In this document: positions 43,935 to 55,229 of the stretch, in pieces | How the letters are laid out: the number at the start of each line of letters is the position of its first letter | How positions within the stretch are numbered: the stretch's first letter is position 1 | Source: Gymnothorax reevesii | Lineage: Eukaryota > Chordata > Actinopteri > Anguilliformes > Muraenidae | Reading direction: 5' to 3' | Length of the DNA stretch: 64,000 nucleotides | NCBI GenBank assembly: GCA_029721435.1 | Contig: CM056588.1 | Span: 39,077,430-39,141,429 of the forward strand | Notes under the pieces: generated by a model | The model's database searches: none | What the model saw: the letters and a program-made list of their open reading frames with translations, nothing else | What the model was told of the DNA's origin: nothing | Made by a program: the position numbers and the translations under genes

Positions 43935-45330
43935 ATACAGCTGATATGAAGTGTCTTACAGACTGCAGTCATACTGGTGGATACTAGCAGTTACCATACA
44001 GACAACACATCCACACATGCATTGGCAAGAAATCCCGTCAGGAATGGCGGAATCAGAAGCCAGTTTTTTGTTCCACCTGAGATTGCTTCAAGGGGATGAC
44101 AAATGTGTGGGGTCTTCGCCCAAGTCGCACGGCTGTAACACGGCATCTAATTATGACGCATGTCATACTGAAAGCCCCTCTGGAGAACAAATAGGGGGGG
44201 GGGGGCACATTTCTCTACTGTAATCAGCAATCCGGACCCCCCCCCCCAACCGAGATGACACCCTCAGCGAGCTTTCATCTCTCTCAGAGAGGAATGGCAG
44301 GCAGAGCACCTCGGGAAATGAGCTGTAGAGGCAGCCAGTGTCATTGGGGGCGACAGCTGAGTGAGCGACCAGAGATCGACAGGCTGCCCCGAGCACCAAG
44401 TCCCCTGCTGCTCCGTGCGCCTCAGGACTGGAACAGGCTGTGCTGCATGTACCTGTGTCAGTGCGGGTGCTGTACTGTGCTTACGTGTCACAATGGGAGC
44501 GCTAATGACTGACACTGCTAACCACTCCCCCCCACCCAGCCCCCTGATTGTAGCAGAACAGGTGACCCACCATTACGTGGCTTAATTTGCATAGGCATTT
44601 AAGAGAGCAGCATAGCATTACTGTCAAATCCACACACCGAAGGTGCTGCATGTGCGTAGCAGTAGTAGAGAGATTTGTGTTAAGGTTATATTTGAATGTG
44701 TGATGTTGAGTTTAATTTACACACCTTCCTATTTCACCACAAGCGCAGCAGTGATAAATGGTACTGGAAACCACACCCCGGCTTGACACATAAAAGCGGA
44801 AATATCTGAAAAATGCACTAACATCCTCTCGAACACTTTGGAGAGCAAATCGAGCCGGAGCTTCAAAATGGGCCGATTTGTTCACAGATCACCCCCACCC
44901 CCGACGTCCCCCACCTGCAAATGGTTTTCAGGAAATTGAGCACTCGAGAGACAAATGGGTATAGAACAGGGGAAGGTATGAAAGAAGTGTTTTCATAAAT
45001 AGTAAACTCTGGGCCCAGCTGAATAAACAGGAAATGTGGGGACTTGACAAGGCGTCTGCCGATTCCCACTGAGCTCATAGCCAAGGACATATTTTTAAAG
45101 ATGTTTATATTTACCAGTCCGTATGAATAAGTAATGCCTCCGTCAGCCGACCAAAGAACCAAATACTCTCTTCATACTTTAGAAAAACACTTTAGAAAAG
45201 TTTCTGGATTAACTGTGATGCAGCAGAGTTTGTTAAGCAATTCTGTTTTTGACAGATTTGGATGGTAAGTGTGGCTCAAACTGCTGCCCATCTAGCCAAC
45301 TCTGAGTCAGAGGAGGACCAGCCCAGCTCA
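43935..45330. other. Unassigned DNA with G12/C11 inverted homopolymers
   Basis: No gene is recognised. G12 (44194-44205) and C11 (44237-44247) lie 31 bp apart and are complementary. Confidence 0.45.
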
Positions 45331-45335
45331 CACAC

Positions 45336-45470
45336 ATGCTCCACACACACACACACACATACACACACACTTAAACATACAAAGCCCACACACCCACTCC
45401 CCACACACCTACACACACACCCCACACGTGTACAGGCATATACACACCCCATACAGGCACGCATGCACAC
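45336..45470. repeat. CA-rich microsatellite tract
   Basis: (CA)n at 45340-45370 followed by CACCC/ACACAC variants. Translated frames are low-complexity. Confidence 0.85.
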
Positions 45471-45690
45471 TCGCGGCCCACCACTACGATTCCAAGTCCT
45501 GGTAAACATTTGCAAAAAAGCTACAAAAAAATAGAGGTTTCTGTTAATCCTTACTCTTTCATTGAAAATATTAGTCAAAATCTTAGTTTTATTCAAAAGA
45601 GGATGACTGTGGAAAAAAACGCTTATCCTAAATTAATTATTTCCAAAAAAAAAAAAAAAACACCTATGCCACAATTATTGGAATTTGGCA

Positions 45691-45722
45691 TTTCATTCAA
45701 AATATGCCTATTTTGAATGAAA
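45691..45722. repeat. Perfect 14-bp hairpin
   Basis: TTTCATTCAAAATA, loop TGCC, TATTTTGAATGAAA. It lies just 5' of a Tc1 relic. Function unknown. Confidence 0.8.
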
Positions 45723-45739
45723 CCACGGTAAAGGGGATA

Positions 45740-46400
45740 GTTCAAGTGTCAAACTCTAGGGGTCAGAATTCAAGAATTGTGCGTATCAATTATGTGGTGG
45801 TGTCAAACAGTCTCAAACTATAATTGGATGCCATCCACATATCAACAAATATAGAGAACAGGTAGAGAAAAGCTCTCATTGTCATTAAAAAAACTTATGT
45901 GCCCAAAGTTTGCCAAATGGTACTGGGAGATCCCATAGGACAAGGCTATATCATCTGATGACACCAAAATAGAACATTTTGGCAATAAACATCCGAGGTG
46001 TGTCATGTGTAAACACAAAGATAGCCGATTTGTATAGAACCCCAATCTGACTGTGAAGTATGGTGATGGATCGTCAATGTTGTGGAGATGTTTTTCTTTC
46101 AAAGGCCACAGACGACCTCGTGGTGTCATGGTTTCCATAGGGTACCAGCAGATGCTAAATGAAAACCTGACTACCTCTGGCTTACTCTAGACCATGGTAG
46201 AATCTTCCATTAGGACAATGATCCAAAGCACGTAATGACATCAACACAAAAACGGTTCCCTAACTGCAGAATCAAGATTTTGCCATGGTCTTCCCAGTTT
46301 TCAGACCTAAACCAATGGAAAATCCTCCCTGTCCCACTCTATGTTGTGGGCCTCTCTCTCTCTCCTCCATCCTGAAGGTAATTACTGAATCCCTGAACAG
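45740..46400 (+). pseudogene. Tc1 transposase relic in sense orientation
   Basis: Shifting between frames on the plus strand, one reads TVKYGDGSSM (near 46050), a run equivalent to the CFSFKGHRRPRGVM block, DNDPKHV (near 46220), then RIKILPWSSQFSDLN (near 46270). The DNDPKH block carries the second catalytic Asp, and the following run is a decayed SPDLNPIENLW block. It belongs with the family of the 24.5-kb element and is the only Tc1 transposase here on the plus strand. Many stops and frameshifts make it dead. TIRs were not found. Confidence 0.75.
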
Positions 46401-46404
46401 GTAG

Positions 46405-49400
46405 AGTTCTGCTGAAAGGCTGCCAGGGGCCCGTCTGTCAGCACTGAATCACTGACTTCAACACTGAATCAAAAGAAATCAGTCCGCCCTACATAAACAT
46501 GAAGCGGAGGTGGAACGCAGTGCGTCGGCCCGGTTTTGACATGACCGGGAAGATCTGACACACGCGCCGAGCTTGTCATCAGTCCTCTCTCCAGCGCCCC
46601 TGCAGCTCAGGCACGGCGAACCCCACCTTCTCACCGTTATCTTTTCATCTGATCCAGTGATGGAGCATCTTCAGCTTACACTGCACACACATCGCCGCTC
46701 CTCTCCAAGGGCAACTGAACCCTTCATGCGGTCTCCGGAAACAGCAACGCTCTGGGTCTGAAAAGCTAAATGGAGGGGATAAGGAAAAAGACAGAAACAT
46801 TTTTTCTGTTTAAACTTTGTGCCTAAGCATATTTGCTTTAGTCGCTAACATTTTATGCTTGCTGTTCTTTTTTTTTACCTCTCTATAAGAGGTATGTTAC
46901 CAGGAGCAGTGGTTAAAAAAAAAAAAAAAAACGCCCTTAAAGTACATCGAACCTGAGGGTGCGCCATGCACATGAACTCACACGCTTGGATTTCATATAC
47001 ACACACGTACAGTACACTTTACACTTTCTGGGAATCATCACTGCATTTGAAAGTAAACCTACTTTTCTGACGGAGAGAAATATGAGACTGGTGAAGATGA
47101 AAGGGGGAAATATGCAGCAGCACTGAAAGATGTGTGTATGCAGACTATGCACATTACACTTTTCACAATTTTACATTTGGTTCCTACATTTTCAGGATAA
47201 TATCCCATGGTACTGCTTGCCTGTGGGGTCTGGCACCTAAATGACGACTACCGCCAAATTTTTGCTTTCAATTCGAAAACAGAGACAGAGCCACTTGTGT
47301 TATTGCCTCCAGGGACTGTGTTGCAATGCAATTCATCAGTGAAGCATTACAGATAAACCTTTTGGGCTAAATACACTACCACTCAGTCCAAGGAAAATCA
47401 CATTGATTTCTGGAAAAAACTAAGATATAAAATTAAAAAGCCAGAAAAAAAGGCATAGGTGTAAACATCCTTTGTTGTTCAGCAAATATAAGTACATTGT
47501 TTTTATTAAAAAAGAATATCCGTTTACTGAGGGGTTCAAGGTCTTTAAATGGCATGAGCGACAATCAACTAATTTTCGTAATTGATTGCAGAAAACAAAC
47601 CAATAAAATTGTTTTTAAAATTAAAGTTAAAACCTGCAGAGCTAATGAGAAATAAAATAATAAATTACTTGATTTCATCACGGCCCTGTTGTGAAGTCTC
47701 CCAGCCTACAGGCATCTCTGAGGGCAGTCCTTCAGGGGTCCTGAGCAGTTCCAGCCAGATGTAGGGGCAGTTCCCCTCTGGACCAACACACTGGGTCAGA
47801 AGACAACTGGCATGACCCAAAATACATTCTGCGCCGCTAAAGTAATGATACAGCGTAAAGAAAGACACCGCGGAAGTCTTTTCTCTCTCTGCTTTACAAA
47901 GAGTGGTATCAGCGTCAGCAGCAGGTGCAAATAAATGTCATTAGAAGAGACAGGCCATTTACATTTATGATTAAACGATCTTGCATTTTTTATTTGTCAT
48001 GGAAATGAAAGCCCCGGCGGTGGATGGGGAAAGCGGACGGAGAGAGGGGTTTAGCCGGGGCAGTGGTGCGTTTTTGATGGCATTAAGACTGATGGAGCGA
48101 GGCGTGATAGATATTTAATAGTTCTCCTGTCCCACTCGATCACGTCAGTGGCCCTCCTTGCCCAGATGCTGGGCCCACATTATTAGCACCATAATGCTGA
48201 GCGAGGGAAGGGAGGGAGAGAGGATGGAGAGAGAGATGGATGGAAAGAGGGAGGGATGGAGAGAGGGAGAGGCACTGGACATGAAGGAGCACACTTAAAG
48301 GTCCAGGTGATGGACTGGATTTTGCTGAGGCAGGTGTGTAAGCATTAGCAAACTTACATCACAGGCAACCTTCACTGTACACTCCATACCAGGATGTTAA
48401 CCTGGAGAAACTGATGGTGATGTCAGGTTATGGACCTGACAAGTGAGACAAAGGGATCCAAACCAGGTAAAGCTGGACTCAGTTGGACAGTCTTTTCAAA
48501 CATGATGTATGAAAAAACTGTCATCTGAGAGAAAATTCACATTCCCTTACTGTGCTATGCATACAGCCATGAACGGCAGCTGAATTTGTTTTGAGAGGTA
48601 AAACTGGCAAAAGGCAGACTGTATAAAAGGCACTGCAACAAATGTGAGGCCTCTTCAAAGAGTAAGAGACATAAATCATCTGCCTTCAGAATAAAGAGGT
48701 AAAGGGAACATTAATCAACAGTCGTAAGTCATCAATGAACAGCAATATAAACAAAACAGACTCAGCTTTAAAGACTACAATTCCCATTTACCTTCTTCTG
48801 GTGCCCAGCACCAACCAACCACAAACAACCACAGCATTACATACAACCAATCACAGACAATAACCGCATGTCCCACAGTCCTTCAACCCAGGCAGTTTCA
48901 ACCTCAGAAATCAATAGTTGTAAAAAGGCCTCAATTTCAAATGCTGATCCAGTTTCAAGGCCAAATCCAGCCACCACAAAGGTTCCACAGGAGATCAAAA
49001 AAAAAAAAAATGCGGGTCTAGTAATAGAGTACAGCTGTGAGCAGGAATAAAAACCGAAGGCTTACCAGTGTAATCATCTCATCCCGTGCCCTATGGTACA
49101 ATTATGTCACACCATCATTAATATCCCGCTCACAGCTGGCAGACCATATGCCTCTGGGCTTGTATAGTCATTCTACACTTAATTCTAGCGAACAATAAAG
49201 AAAAAGTTCGTGAAATCAATCCAAACTGTCACAATTCAACATCCTGAATATCTAGCTAAGCCCAAAACTCAAATAATGGTGGATAGCAGAAAAAAAACGA
49301 ATGATTACCTACATCACAGGACACAGGTAACAATGTGGTCATCGTTCCAGCAAATACTTTCAGCATTGAGTCTCCACAATCTGCATGCTATTCTCAATTT

Positions 49401-50005
49401 CAGTCTTCACGGTCTTAAAATTTACAGCCAAAAATAAGCCAGGTGAACAGGAATGATTAAGCAGGGAATAAGAGGGTTAAGCTATCTGAGCCAAAACATT
49501 GTATAAACAGTGCAGCTGTGACCCAAAAAAAAAAAAAAAAAATCTTTTCTTTGCAAAGTTTCAAAAAGTAAATTTGAAATCCAATCGGTGAACAGACAGA
49601 AACGTAGCCAATTTGACCCACTTATTTGCTGGTGATCCCTTGCGGTGGTACTGCAAACATTTCCAGCCACAGCTGGGCTATAAGGCTATTTTGGCCACAG
49701 CCATGATGAGTGAATTTGGGACGGGCGCAGAGTTCTGGCAGAACAGTAAGTTCTGTTTGAGCTGGGCCTGAACAGGGAGAGGCATTAAACTCTGGGTTAT
49801 AATTACACTGTCGGGCCAATGGAGGTGACATCATGCATTGTGGGTTTGGGAGGACTTGCAAAAGGCTGAACAATGTACAATGAACCACCAGCACAAATTA
49901 TAGGGAGCGATCGGGCGCACATGTAACCGGAGCCTCCGTGTAATTTCAGACTTGTTGATGTAGCGTTTTGGCGGAGTTGGCCAGCGCGACTGGGTACCAA
50001 AGTTC
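46405..50005. other. Unassigned DNA; purine-rich tract at 48190-48270
   Basis: No gene is recognised across 3.6 kb. A GAGAGAGG/GATGG purine-rich tract lies at 48190-48270, and poly-A runs at 46916, 48999 and 49509. Sequence at 47930-48190 is repeat-free with balanced composition and may be conserved. Short frames in this interval resemble no known proteins. Confidence 0.35.
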
Positions 50006-50019
50006 TAGTTCCTACTGCT

Positions 50020-50242
50020 ATATAGAAAGAAGCAGTCGCACACTCATGGCCACGATGCAGTAAATTCAATATATAACCGATGTTTCGACCACAGTCTTCC
50101 TCAGGGAAGAAACCTCGGTTATTTATTAAACCTACTGCATCGTGGCCATGAGTGTGCGACTGCTTCTTTCTATACAGCTGTTGTTTTTCCGTTGTCAGCA
50201 CCTCTACAGTTTTTGGTGCGCGCTCTTCTCTTTTTCTTTCTC
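50020..50242. mobile_element. Short Penelope-like insertion with 42-bp inverted repeats
   Basis: The 223-bp insert is flanked by GTTCCTACTGCT (50008-50019) and an exact second copy (50243-50254). Its first 155 bp is a stem of two perfect 42-bp inverted arms (50021-50062 and 50133-50174) around a 70-bp loop. The loop has a hammerhead-like core on the minus strand and AATATATAACCGATG / CGGTTATTTATT partial symmetry. The remaining tail 'ttggtgcgcgctcttctc' resembles the tail of the insert at 19.2 kb. No coding sequence. Confidence 0.65.
50082..50104 (-). ncRNA. Hammerhead-like core motif
   Basis: On the minus strand CTGAGGA, then GAC-TGTG-GTC as a short stem, then GAAAC. This fits CUGANGA...GAAA with one extra A before the stem, exactly as at 19254. 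Cleavage site and stems I/III were not established. Confidence 0.35.
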
Positions 50243-50259
50243 GTTCCTACTGCTCCCAT

Positions 50260-50960
50260 TTCCTAGATCCGTGCACTTTCAATAGCTGTTGGCCAAGCGA
50301 GTTATTCCCCCACCGCCGTGCACGCTTAACCTGCTCTTGGCACGGGTGCGAAAAAAAAAACAAAAAAAACAAAAACACACGAGCCACAGCTCATGGAAAC
50401 AATGGTTGTGTGTGTACGAGAGTAAGAGAGAGAGAAACAGAGATGAATAGAAAAAAACTGAAGAAAATAAGTTTGAGCTCTTTTTCTATTCAAAAGTTAC
50501 CCAATATTAAAAGTGTTTAAGAATGCGCACTCAGCCACTGCCCATTTATACTGGAAAAACAGCCGAATACTCATTTCGTAAATTCAATTCCGGGTCAGTT
50601 GGAGGAGTGCAAACAAGCCATGTTGAATTCTCAGGTCATTTTTGGATTCAGGGTTATTTTTCTCCACAGAAACCTGATTGGTTAGCACTGAATAATCAAC
50701 TCACCTTCATGCACAGAAGAAAACAATCAAATCAAAACTTATTTTTGTCAACTTAGTAAGTACCTACACATTTCACCACAAAATGACCATTTGAAAATAT
50801 CTGAAAATATAAAACTTCAATTCTAGAAACTGGGTCAATTGTGTTAATGAGTAGAATGGAAAAATGCTACAAGCAGTCATTTGCAAAATGCTTTGAACTT
50901 GAATCCAACTGAAAAGGAACAAAGCCAAAATAACTTATGCTTTAATTCTTAAGTGTTATT
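50260..50960. other. Unassigned DNA
   Basis: No gene or repeat is recognised apart from an A-rich run at 50350-50377. Confidence 0.4.
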
Positions 50961-50964
50961 GTTT

Positions 50965-51790
50965 TTGAAAATAATTGCTAGTCCAAGGCGTTCAAATGGA
51001 GTTGGCACAAGCACATGTTCATCACGGTGTAAAATTACCTCTCCTTTAAATAACCCTTTGACACCCACAAACATAATAAACCCTAAACGTAATGCAAATC
51101 TGCAGCTTCAATTTTTTTTTGTTTACCTTCCCAGACACGTAAAAAAATCCCTGTAAATGTAACAGTCATTACATTTGTGGTAAATTTTGCATTATGTTTG
51201 CAGTTTGCAACTGTAAAACCTTTGAAGGAAATGTATTACATTTGTAGGATTATTACATTAAAAGCTGCAGATTTGTATTACATTTTTGGTTTATCATGTT
51301 TGCAGGCTGTTACTACGTTTGTGGGTGTTACATACACTCAGTGGTCATTTTGGAACCGAGTACAATAAGTTTTAGAAGCAGAATTCGTTCTCATTCTCGC
51401 CGAGATATACAACTTTGGTTGGTTGACAGTCCAGGGCTCCCATTGTCATCTTTTGTGCTTCATAATCCGCCACGATTTCAGTGGCAAAGAGGTCCGGGCC
51501 AAAGGCAGTACCAGCACTCTGTGACAATGAAACCACAGAGTCATAGCAGTGTGTATTTTGGCGTCATCCTAGTGGAAAAAGCAGATGCACCTCAGAAAAA
51601 TACAACATCTAGCACGCACAAACTGCTAGTTCCAGAATGTGCAAAAAACCCTTTGACGTCAATTTGCCTTCACACCTAGCAGATGGAGATAGCCTGAATA
51701 GCCTGCTTCTACCTGTTGGTTAACTGCACTCCACAAGCTTTCATCTTTCCTCAATCAATTTAATAGCATTCTCTGAACTGCTGATGCCTG
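50965..51790 (-). mobile_element. Degraded Tc1-type relic (copy D), interrupted
   Basis: 'gttggcacaagcacatgttc' and 'cacggtgtaaaattacctctcc' match the start of the relic at 59.3 kb; after a 268-bp insertion the match resumes with 'gtggtcattttggaac', 'cttcataatccgcca' and 'tgacaatgaaaccac'. The dead transposase is on the minus strand, and no frame is preserved. Confidence 0.65.
51061..51328. mobile_element. Palindromic MITE nested in Tc1 relic D
   Basis: The element starts ACACCCACAAACATAATAAA and ends GTTTGTGGGTGT. The outer 48 bp on the left and the sequence from 51262 on the right are inverted copies sharing 'aagctgcagattt', 'gtttatcatgttt' and 'tgtgggtgt'. The inside repeats 'acatttgt' and 'attacat' words. 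Its boundaries are supported by the neighbouring Tc1 family, which is continuous across the same point at 59.35 kb. Confidence 0.75.
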
Positions 51791-51794
51791 ACGT

Positions 51795-53248
51795 GCGCTC
51801 TCACGAGGACACAGACAAGAACATTCTTGTCTGGAGCAAGAGTGCGAACCTCGCAAGCTTGACACTGAGAAACTCCCAAATATTTATGGCTCTTTTCCAA
51901 ACCGTTCTCTTGCTGCTACCGCTTCATGAAGTGTCCTTCGGTGTGAAGTCTCCCTCCTGCTGTGAAAGGCAAAATTCATGGAGGGGAGAGCGTAAATGTG
52001 CGTAGCAACTTTGGGACACCCTTGCCTACCGTCTACCAAGAAATGGAGGGAGTTGTCGCTATAGCTACAGCTAGACACTTCTAATAGATGGCATTGTCCT
52101 GATTCTGGTAAGCAAGAGTGCGGCTGGAAAGGGCGCATCGATACAGACTCGTTGTTACAGGGTACTGACTGGATTGGGACAGACTTCACCGTGGTGAACC
52201 ATCCACACAAACCCACAAACAAAGAGGGAGTGGACAGAGTGAAGGTGTCTATAGTGGGTGACTTGGAATTAAGCCTTCATGTCCAGCCAAGCAGTGGGAC
52301 TTGCAGTTTCCTGCCTGACCAGCAGGGGTCGGTAGCTCACAATGATACGCCGTTAATCTCCCAATACTCATGATTCTGAAAATAACAGGGCATAGTGCAG
52401 TAGAAAATACCTTCTACAGTCAGAAGTTGAAGTGCTTTTTCACGTTGGGCAATATTCTATTCAGACTGTGCACAACTGGACTCCCATTATGAAAATAATG
52501 TTTGCCGCAGGGACAGCTAACCCCAGTGTGGCGTTAGCCGCAGGGTCACCAAGTTTTCATTGTTATTCAGCACTTTTCTGATCAATTAAAGCAGTCGATT
52601 ACACAGTTAGCTCACTGCACACAGGCTCTATGAGACAAATTGTTTGATAGTTTGAGGTGAATATAAAAAGCACCCAGGCCTCACCCCCCAGACACACACA
52701 CAGCACAAAAGACACAAAGAAACATGCTTTTCCAGCATGTGTCCTGGGGGAAAACCAACTGAAAGGAACTGGGACTCAAAAAAGACTCGCTGTGTGAAGC
52801 ATGAAGATTCGAAACACACGCTGACTCTTTAAAATCTTTGTATTAACAATAATGTTTTCTTGCTTGCCATTCACACTTCACTTGGCCCAAAATGCAATGA
52901 CTAGTGCCTGCTGTCCTGAGGGGGGCACTCTTGCACAGCGAGATTGCAGTTTGAAGTCACCAGCACCCCCGCTCTCCGCCCCCACCCCTCCCCAGGGGAC
53001 GTTCATCCATGCCTGGAGAGCCAGTCGCAGTCAGCACCAAGACGGCCAGGGTTCGACTCCAGGCTGTGCCGCATTGAAGGCTGCTCGGCAGAAATTAAAT
53101 GACAATAGAAAAAAAATCCCTCAAAAACTCCTTTAACTAATAAGTAGTCTTGATTTTTCTTAATTAAGAAGTTTTCCAGTGACTAGAATAATTCATTGGC
53201 AGTTTAATCCACTTCTTCCCTCTTCCTGATATACAGCAGCTATTAAAT
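51795..53248. other. Unassigned DNA
   Basis: No gene is recognised. A single box-B-like GGTTCGACTCC at 53050 has no partner box A. Frames at 51884-52222 and 52852-53136 show no domain. Confidence 0.4.
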
Positions 53249-53251
53249 GGT

Positions 53252-53579
53252 AAATTCCATCCATCCATCCATTTTCTATACCCACTTATTCCTCACTAGG
53301 GTCACGGGGCGAGCTGGAGCCTATCCCAGCTGACTACGGGCAAAGGCAGGGACCCACCCTGAACAGCTTGCCAATCCATCGCAGGGCGCGCACACCATTC
53401 ACCGACCATTCACTCTCACACTCATACCTATGGGCAATTTAGTGTCTCCAATTAGCCTGATATACATGTCTTTGGACTGTGGGAGGAAACTGGAGTACCC
53501 GGAGTAAACCCACGCGAACACGGGGAGAACATCTTGCTGTGAGGCAGCAATGCTAACCACTGTGCCACCGTGCCGCCCC
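53252..53579 (-). mobile_element. Teleost SINE (GCGGCACGGTGGC... family), box B deleted
   Basis: The minus strand begins GGGGCGGCACGGTGGCACAG, continues 'tggttagcattgctgcctcacag', then 'cgtgggtttactccgggtactcc', 'cacagtccaaagacatg' and 'gggataggctccagctc', and ends in (GGAT)n. This is a very common ray-finned fish repeat. The usual 'gggttcga' box B segment between the CACAGCAAG and TTCTCCCC phrases is absent, so an internal Pol III promoter is lost. Direct TAAAT words flank the insert. Confidence 0.85.
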
Positions 53580-53584
53580 TAAAT

Positions 53585-54515
53585 GCCGCCCCCCCTTTTG
53601 CACATCTTGAATACGGTCCATCTGACCTGCGCTTCTTGATTTCACCCTAGTCCTCAAATCACGGTCGAGGTCCGAGTACTGCTTCCACCCTCCCTTCACC
53701 TGGGAGTCAGCTATTACTTACCCGGGAAAAAAGAAAATCCTGGACTGAATTTGGATTCGAGGTCCAGATTTGAGGATCCCTGGAACTATAAAGAAAACGA
53801 AGATTAGTAGCAAGTGTCCACATCTGAGCAAAATTAACTTTGATTAAAATGCAATTTCATGTGGAAATGACGCATTTTAATCCTCTTCTTACCTTAATGA
53901 ACAGAACTGGCCACATCCATGAATGCTGGGTGTTTTCCAAGTTCACATAATGTTCATTTACAGAAATGATTGATGTTTCATGGTATGTTCTCGTACTTCA
54001 CAGTGCTGCTGCAAATACAAAAGCCAATAACGAGCTTCTTCCCTGGCAATCATGCGTTAAGCTCGGATGGATGCAGGTCCACAAAAAGGGCCTTCACTGC
54101 ACATAGACCCCAGAAGAGGATCAACAGCACCTTTAAATACCTGCTCGGAGCCGCACTGCAGGAGCAGGTAAAGAGCCAGTACATAAGATGTGATTTAAAC
54201 AGAGAAAAACAGGGGTTGGTGGATATAACAAGGGAGCTCTTTGAGCTGGGTGTGAATCATTAAGCTGTAAGCTGACAGATAAAAATCACGCAGGTGAGCT
54301 AACTGTCACTGTTCTCCCGCTAGCCTGCCATGTGTTGCATGTGCAAGATGGGAAATGTAGTCTCAGGAGTAACAGTGCTCACACGCATTGCTCCATGAGG
54401 AATGAGCAGCTTCAACAGTCAACAGTCAGGAGCAACAGCTGGTATGAAGTATTTTACCAGTGCCTCTGTCAGGATTCATGCCTGGGGCTCTGTATGTTAG
54501 TGATGAGTAGCTGGA
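53585..54515. other. Unassigned DNA
   Basis: No gene is recognised. The frame at 53970-54263 has no known domain. Confidence 0.4.
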
Positions 54516-54520
54516 GCCAC

Positions 54521-54568
54521 TGTGTGTGCGTGTGTGTGTATGTGTATGTGTGTGTGTGTGTGTGTGTG
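54521..54568. repeat. (TG)n microsatellite, interrupted
   Basis: TG repeats with TA and CG interruptions. Confidence 0.9.
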
Positions 54569-54684
54569 CCCGCCTCGCTAAGGGTGCTTTGTTGGCATGT
54601 GAGTGTCTGCATCTGTGTTACATACAGAGTCTCTTCATTACTGTGTGTGTGTGAATATTTTACCGTATATGTGTGTAGGTTTCT

Positions 54685-55013
54685 TTACGAAGAATTGGGA
54701 AGAGAAATCAAACAAAAAGATTGATGAAGATTACTCATCTATTCAGTGAAATGTTAACCAGAGAAAATTCATGGCCCTGGCCCCTCAACATAGCTGGCAT
54801 CGTCTGACCATGTCGCGGACAGCTCGTTGGATCATTTGGTGATCATGGCTCAAGTTATCAACTGCATGTGTGATCTTCTGCCTTAAATCATCCTTGTGAA
54901 AACCTTGTCTTTCAGATGACCCCACAGGAAGAGGTCACAGGGGGTAAGATCTGAGGATTCCTGTGGATCTTCATCAATCTTTTTGTTTGATTTCTCTTCC
55001 CAATTCTTCGTAA
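54685..55013. repeat. 47-bp perfect inverted duplication
   Basis: The segment 54685-54731 is an exact reverse complement of 54967-55013, separated by 235 bp. The right copy is in place within the transposase remnant described next; the left copy sits where the element's 3' end would be expected. Confidence 0.95.
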
Positions 55014-55227
55014 TAAAGAACACAACATTTGGTACAGTAAGGATCTGGGTGCCCTTCAAAAGATGCATTGCTGCTCATTCACCCGTGGAAATGAATGCAT
55101 GTTCTAGGCATCACTGGAAAGAGCTCAATCAGCCCTTTCCAACGATATATTACACTTAAAAAAATATTAAGTTTTTCATAAAAAATGATGATTTTATTTA
55201 GGTATACTTTTTTTGAAACACCCTGTA
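54735..55227 (-). mobile_element. Mariner/Tc-type deletion derivative
   Basis: On the minus strand the end reads TACAGGGTGTTTCAAAAAAA, typical of IS630-Tc1-mariner elements. A shortened frame follows, ending in a SSDLTPCDLFLWGHLKDKVF block, which is the third catalytic region (D-L-T-P-x-D) of this superfamily. After it come remnants equivalent to RAVRDMVRRCQ. The N-terminal and central transposase are deleted. The opposite TIR is not present; an inverted duplication occupies its place. The family differs from the Tc1 copies elsewhere in the window. Confidence 0.7.
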
Positions 55228-55229
55228 TA

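Noticed and set aside
53050..53060. Box-B-like GGTTCGACTCC suggesting a tRNA gene or SINE
   Set aside because: No box A at the right distance and no cloverleaf pairing upstream.
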